DNA of 37,466 bases from the NCBI GenBank assembly GCA_025357545.1, contig JANXPB010000166.1:1-37466 (forward strand), read 5' to 3'. Below the pieces are notes generated by a model that was not told the origin of the DNA, ran no database searches, and saw nothing but the letters and a program-made list of their open reading frames with translations. The translations under genes and the position numbers were made by a program. Numbering within the stretch: the first letter of the stretch is position 1; each line of letters begins with the position of its first letter. Below are positions 35,712 to 37,466 of this stretch, piece after piece. The stretch is from Holophagaceae bacterium. GTDB lineage: Bacteria; Acidobacteriota; Holophagae; Holophagales; Holophagaceae.

Positions 35712-36350
35712 CTAATTCCCACCCACCTGGGAGGGCTGATAGTCCTCGGCGTAGGTGACGGGGACCTTCTCCTTCAGTTCCTTGAAAAACTCTGTCTTGA
35801 GGCGGTCGTTGTTCTGTTTTTGGAGCTGCTGCTGCTCGGGCGACTGGGCCCACATCTGCGCCAGGGTGGACTTCACCGTTTCGAAGGGCGGCGGATCCTG
35901 GGTGACGCCCGCGGCCTTCTGCCGGGCTACCACTTCATCGTAGAGCTTCCGCAGTTCAGTTTCCGTGGGCGAAGGCTGCGCGCTGCGCTTCTCCAGGATG
36001 GCGGAGCCATAGGCGTTGGCCAGGGCGCTGTCCACGGCGATGCGGACTTTCGGATCCTGGTCGAGCCCTTCGAGCCGAGCCAGTTCCAAAATGGCCTTCT
36101 GCTCGGCGATGGCCTTCAGCATCTGGTTGCGCTCGCCGCGCATCTTGTCGCTGTGCAGCAGCGCATCGGCGGCGGCTTTGTCAGGATAAAAGCTGCGGAC
36201 CACGTCCTCGAATTCCTTCTGCGTGAGCTTCTGCCCGCCCACGTTGGCCACAACGGGACTGGCATCCTGGGCCGACTTGTTGCAGCCGAGCCCGAAGATC
36301 AGGGCGGGCGCAAAAATCAGGGCCGGGGCGCTCTGGGTCACCTTCCTCAT
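35712..36350 (-). CDS. SurA-N-like periplasmic lipoprotein
   Basis: 212 residues. The N-terminus has Arg-Lys, a hydrophobic stretch and F-G-L-G-C (Cys 23), a near-consensus lipobox. The mature part fits the SurA/PrsA N-terminal chaperone fold: V-V-A-N-V-G-G-Q-K-L-T-Q-K-E-F-E, then long helices (I-L-E-L-A-R-L-E-G-L-D-Q-D-P-K-V). There is no parvulin PPIase domain, so it would act as a holdase, if at all. AGGAG five bases before the ATG sets the start at 36350; the frame stays open upstream to 36449. It stands alone, facing the small membrane protein gene. Confidence 0.78.
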   Translation of the reverse strand: MRKVTQSAPALIFAPALIFGLGCNKSAQDASPVVANVGGQKLTQKEFEDVVRSFYPDKAAADALLHSDKMRGERNQMLKAIAEQKAILELARLEGLDQDPKVRIAVDSALANAYGSAILEKRSAQPSPTETELRKLYDEVVARQKAAGVTQDPPPFETVKSTLAQMWAQSPEQQQLQKQNNDRLKTEFFKELKEKVPVTYAEDYQPSQVGGN

Positions 36351-36424
36351 GTGTTCTCCTAGTGAATGATCCAGAATGATGGAGGAAGCCCGGCACCGCA
36401 ACGGTGCGGGATGGAGTGCAGCTA

Positions 36425-36718
36425 ATGACGGACCCGCGGGAACTCGCAAACCTGGACCTGCAAATCTATTCAGCGCCCTGGTGCGGCGATTGCCGCCGCC
36501 TGGACCGCTGGCTCGCCGAGCACGGACTGCACTTCCCCAAGGTGGACATCGGCACCGTGGTGGGCGCCGCAGAACGGTTGGAAGCCGCCACGGGGAAGCA
36601 GGGCATCCCCTATTTCCTGGTTAATGGCCAACGCTTCGTCCGGGGCTACCATCGGGAACTACCCCAGGGGCTGGATGGCGAACTGCTGGTCCAGGAGTTG
36701 CTCGCGGCAGCCAAGTAA
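36425..36718 (+). CDS. glutaredoxin-like protein
   Basis: 97 residues with a thioredoxin fold. The redox motif is A-P-W-C-G-D-C (Cys20 and Cys23), and I-P-Y-F-L-V-N-G provides the cis-Pro. The C-terminal helices fit small glutaredoxin/NrdH-like proteins. GGAG lies eight bases before the ATG; a GTG at 36404 in frame is a less likely start. It probably reduces disulfides in cytoplasmic proteins. It is followed after 66 bases by mreB. Confidence 0.82.
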   Translation: MTDPRELANLDLQIYSAPWCGDCRRLDRWLAEHGLHFPKVDIGTVVGAAERLEAATGKQGIPYFLVNGQRFVRGYHRELPQGLDGELLVQELLAAAK

Positions 36719-36784
36719 TCCGAGCCATTTCCTGGAAAATCAGGGGTCCCCGTGGCATCCTAGGGGGTTCCTTTGGAGTACGCT

Positions 36785-37466
36785 GTGGCGTCCATTTTTT
36801 CGGCCGAGTTCTGGTCCAACCTTTTCACCTCGGACCTCGCCATCGACTTGGGCACAGCTTCGGTCCTGATCCATACCAAGCAGGCGGGGCGCATCGTCGT
36901 CTATGAGCCCTCCATCGTGGCCATCAACACCCAGACCGGGGAAGTGGAGGCCGTGGGCGACGAGGCCAAGCAGCTGCTGGGACGGACGCCCCAGGGCGTC
37001 AAGACCGTGCGGCCCATGAAGGACGGCATGATTTTCGAAGTGGACGCCGCCGAAAAAATGCTCGCCATGTTCATCCTGAAGGCGAGGCCCAACAAGGGCC
37101 TGGCCCGCACCCGCATCGTCGTCAGCGTGCCCCCCCGGGCCCATCAAGTGGCGCGCCGCGCGGTGAAGCAGGTCTGCTATGACGCCAAGGCCGGCGAGGT
37201 CTTCCTGGTGGACCAGACCATGGTGGCGGCCATCGGTGCGGGCCTGTCGATCAACGAAAAGCGTGGCTGCATGATCGTGGATGTGGGCGGCGGTACCACG
37301 GACGTCGCCGTAATCTCCTACAACGGCAAAGTGTTCTCTGACTCGATCACGGTCGCCGGCGACGAAATGGATGAGGCGATCATCAAATTCACCCGCTCGG
37401 CGCTCGATTCGGAGATGAGCACGTTGTATTTTTCGCGGATGAATTTGATGATCGCCTCATCCATTT
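36785..37466 (+). CDS. mreB: rod-shape protein MreB, partial, with chimeric 3' end
   Basis: GTG at 36785 with GGAG six bases upstream. The actin-fold motifs are clear: phosphate-1 A-I-D-L-G-T-A-S-V, then Y-E-P-S-I-V-A, M-K-D-G-M-I and phosphate-2 I-V-D-V-G-G-G-T-T-D-V-A. MreB filaments direct cell-wall synthesis along the cell length. The frame is genuine to about 37390 (D-E-A-I-I-K-F). After that the plus-strand translation no longer looks like MreB; the expected I-R-E-K-Y-N-V-L-I-S-E-S-S-A-E-R is instead encoded on the minus strand, because the last bases are an inverted foldback. The annotated tail is therefore an artefact. Confidence 0.93.
   Translation, partial: MASIFSAEFWSNLFTSDLAIDLGTASVLIHTKQAGRIVVYEPSIVAINTQTGEVEAVGDEAKQLLGRTPQGVKTVRPMKDGMIFEVDAAEKMLAMFILKARPNKGLARTRIVVSVPPRAHQVARRAVKQVCYDAKAGEVFLVDQTMVAAIGAGLSINEKRGCMIVDVGGGTTDVAVISYNGKVFSDSITVAGDEMDEAIIKFTRSALDSEMSTLYFSRMNLMIASSI
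37365..37466. repeat. terminal inverted foldback in mreB
   Basis: 37365-37391 and 37440-37466 are perfect 27-bp inverted copies. The segment between them is also mreB sequence on the minus strand, giving the continuation expected after D-E-A-I-I-K-F. The junction lies near a shared TTCA (37388-37391). This looks like a chimeric contig end. Confidence 0.85.

Overview
The window is about 37.5 kb of dense, GC-rich chromosomal DNA from a Gram-negative-type bacterium (several predicted outer-membrane proteins, a lipoprotein, an EnvC-like factor). A dnaK-dnaJ-hspR cluster with a MerR-type repressor, a multi-domain hybrid kinase, a DoxX/DUF2071 cluster and the general codon usage suggest Acidobacteriota, perhaps Holophagae (Geothrix/Holophaga-like). 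That placement is inference; no rRNA is present. I found no tRNA, rRNA, CRISPR array, prophage or transposase gene.

Layout. 1-2000: the tail of an unknown gene, a 307-bp MITE-like element with 13-bp terminal inverted repeats and an 8-bp target duplication, and an M20 metallopeptidase whose stop codon lies in that duplication. 2019-5155: an unknown membrane protein coupled to an EnvC-like factor with a degenerate LytM domain, then a convergent PilC/GspF-type protein. 5270-9526: a large unknown exported protein and an ArnT-like glycosyltransferase. 9492-16578 (minus strand): rplU-rpmA-(terminator)-obg-nadD-rsfS-gdh-outer-membrane protein-Ser/Thr kinase. This joins ribosome assembly and NAD synthesis genes to glutamate dehydrogenase and an envelope-spanning kinase. 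16764-18233: a UbiD decarboxylase with an attenuator-like leader and an 18-bp terminator stem that includes its stop codon. 18278-21057 (minus): a small outer-membrane barrel, then yacG-exoD-trmD-rplS.

21149-29174 (plus): dnaK, dnaJ and hspR with a palindrome inside the dnaK promoter, followed by a sigma-70 family factor, a DnaC-like ATPase with an Arg Walker A, and an MMPL/RND transporter. 29181-31970: a hybrid histidine kinase (sensor, PAS, HisKA, HATPase, REC, HPt). 32074-35636: a tightly coupled operon of a 33-codon proline-rich ORF, a MidA-family methyltransferase, a DoxX-like protein, a DUF2071 protein, a membrane-anchored methyltransferase-like protein and a small membrane protein. 35712-36718: a SurA-like lipoprotein and a glutaredoxin-like protein. 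36785-end: mreB.

The last ~75 bases are not genuine mreB in this orientation. They are an inverted foldback whose minus strand encodes the expected continuation of MreB, so the right edge is probably a contig end with a chimeric tail. The strongest candidates for undescribed biology are the MITE at 149-455, the kinase and outer-membrane protein pair (with a CTG start), and the methyltransferase/DoxX/DUF2071 operon.
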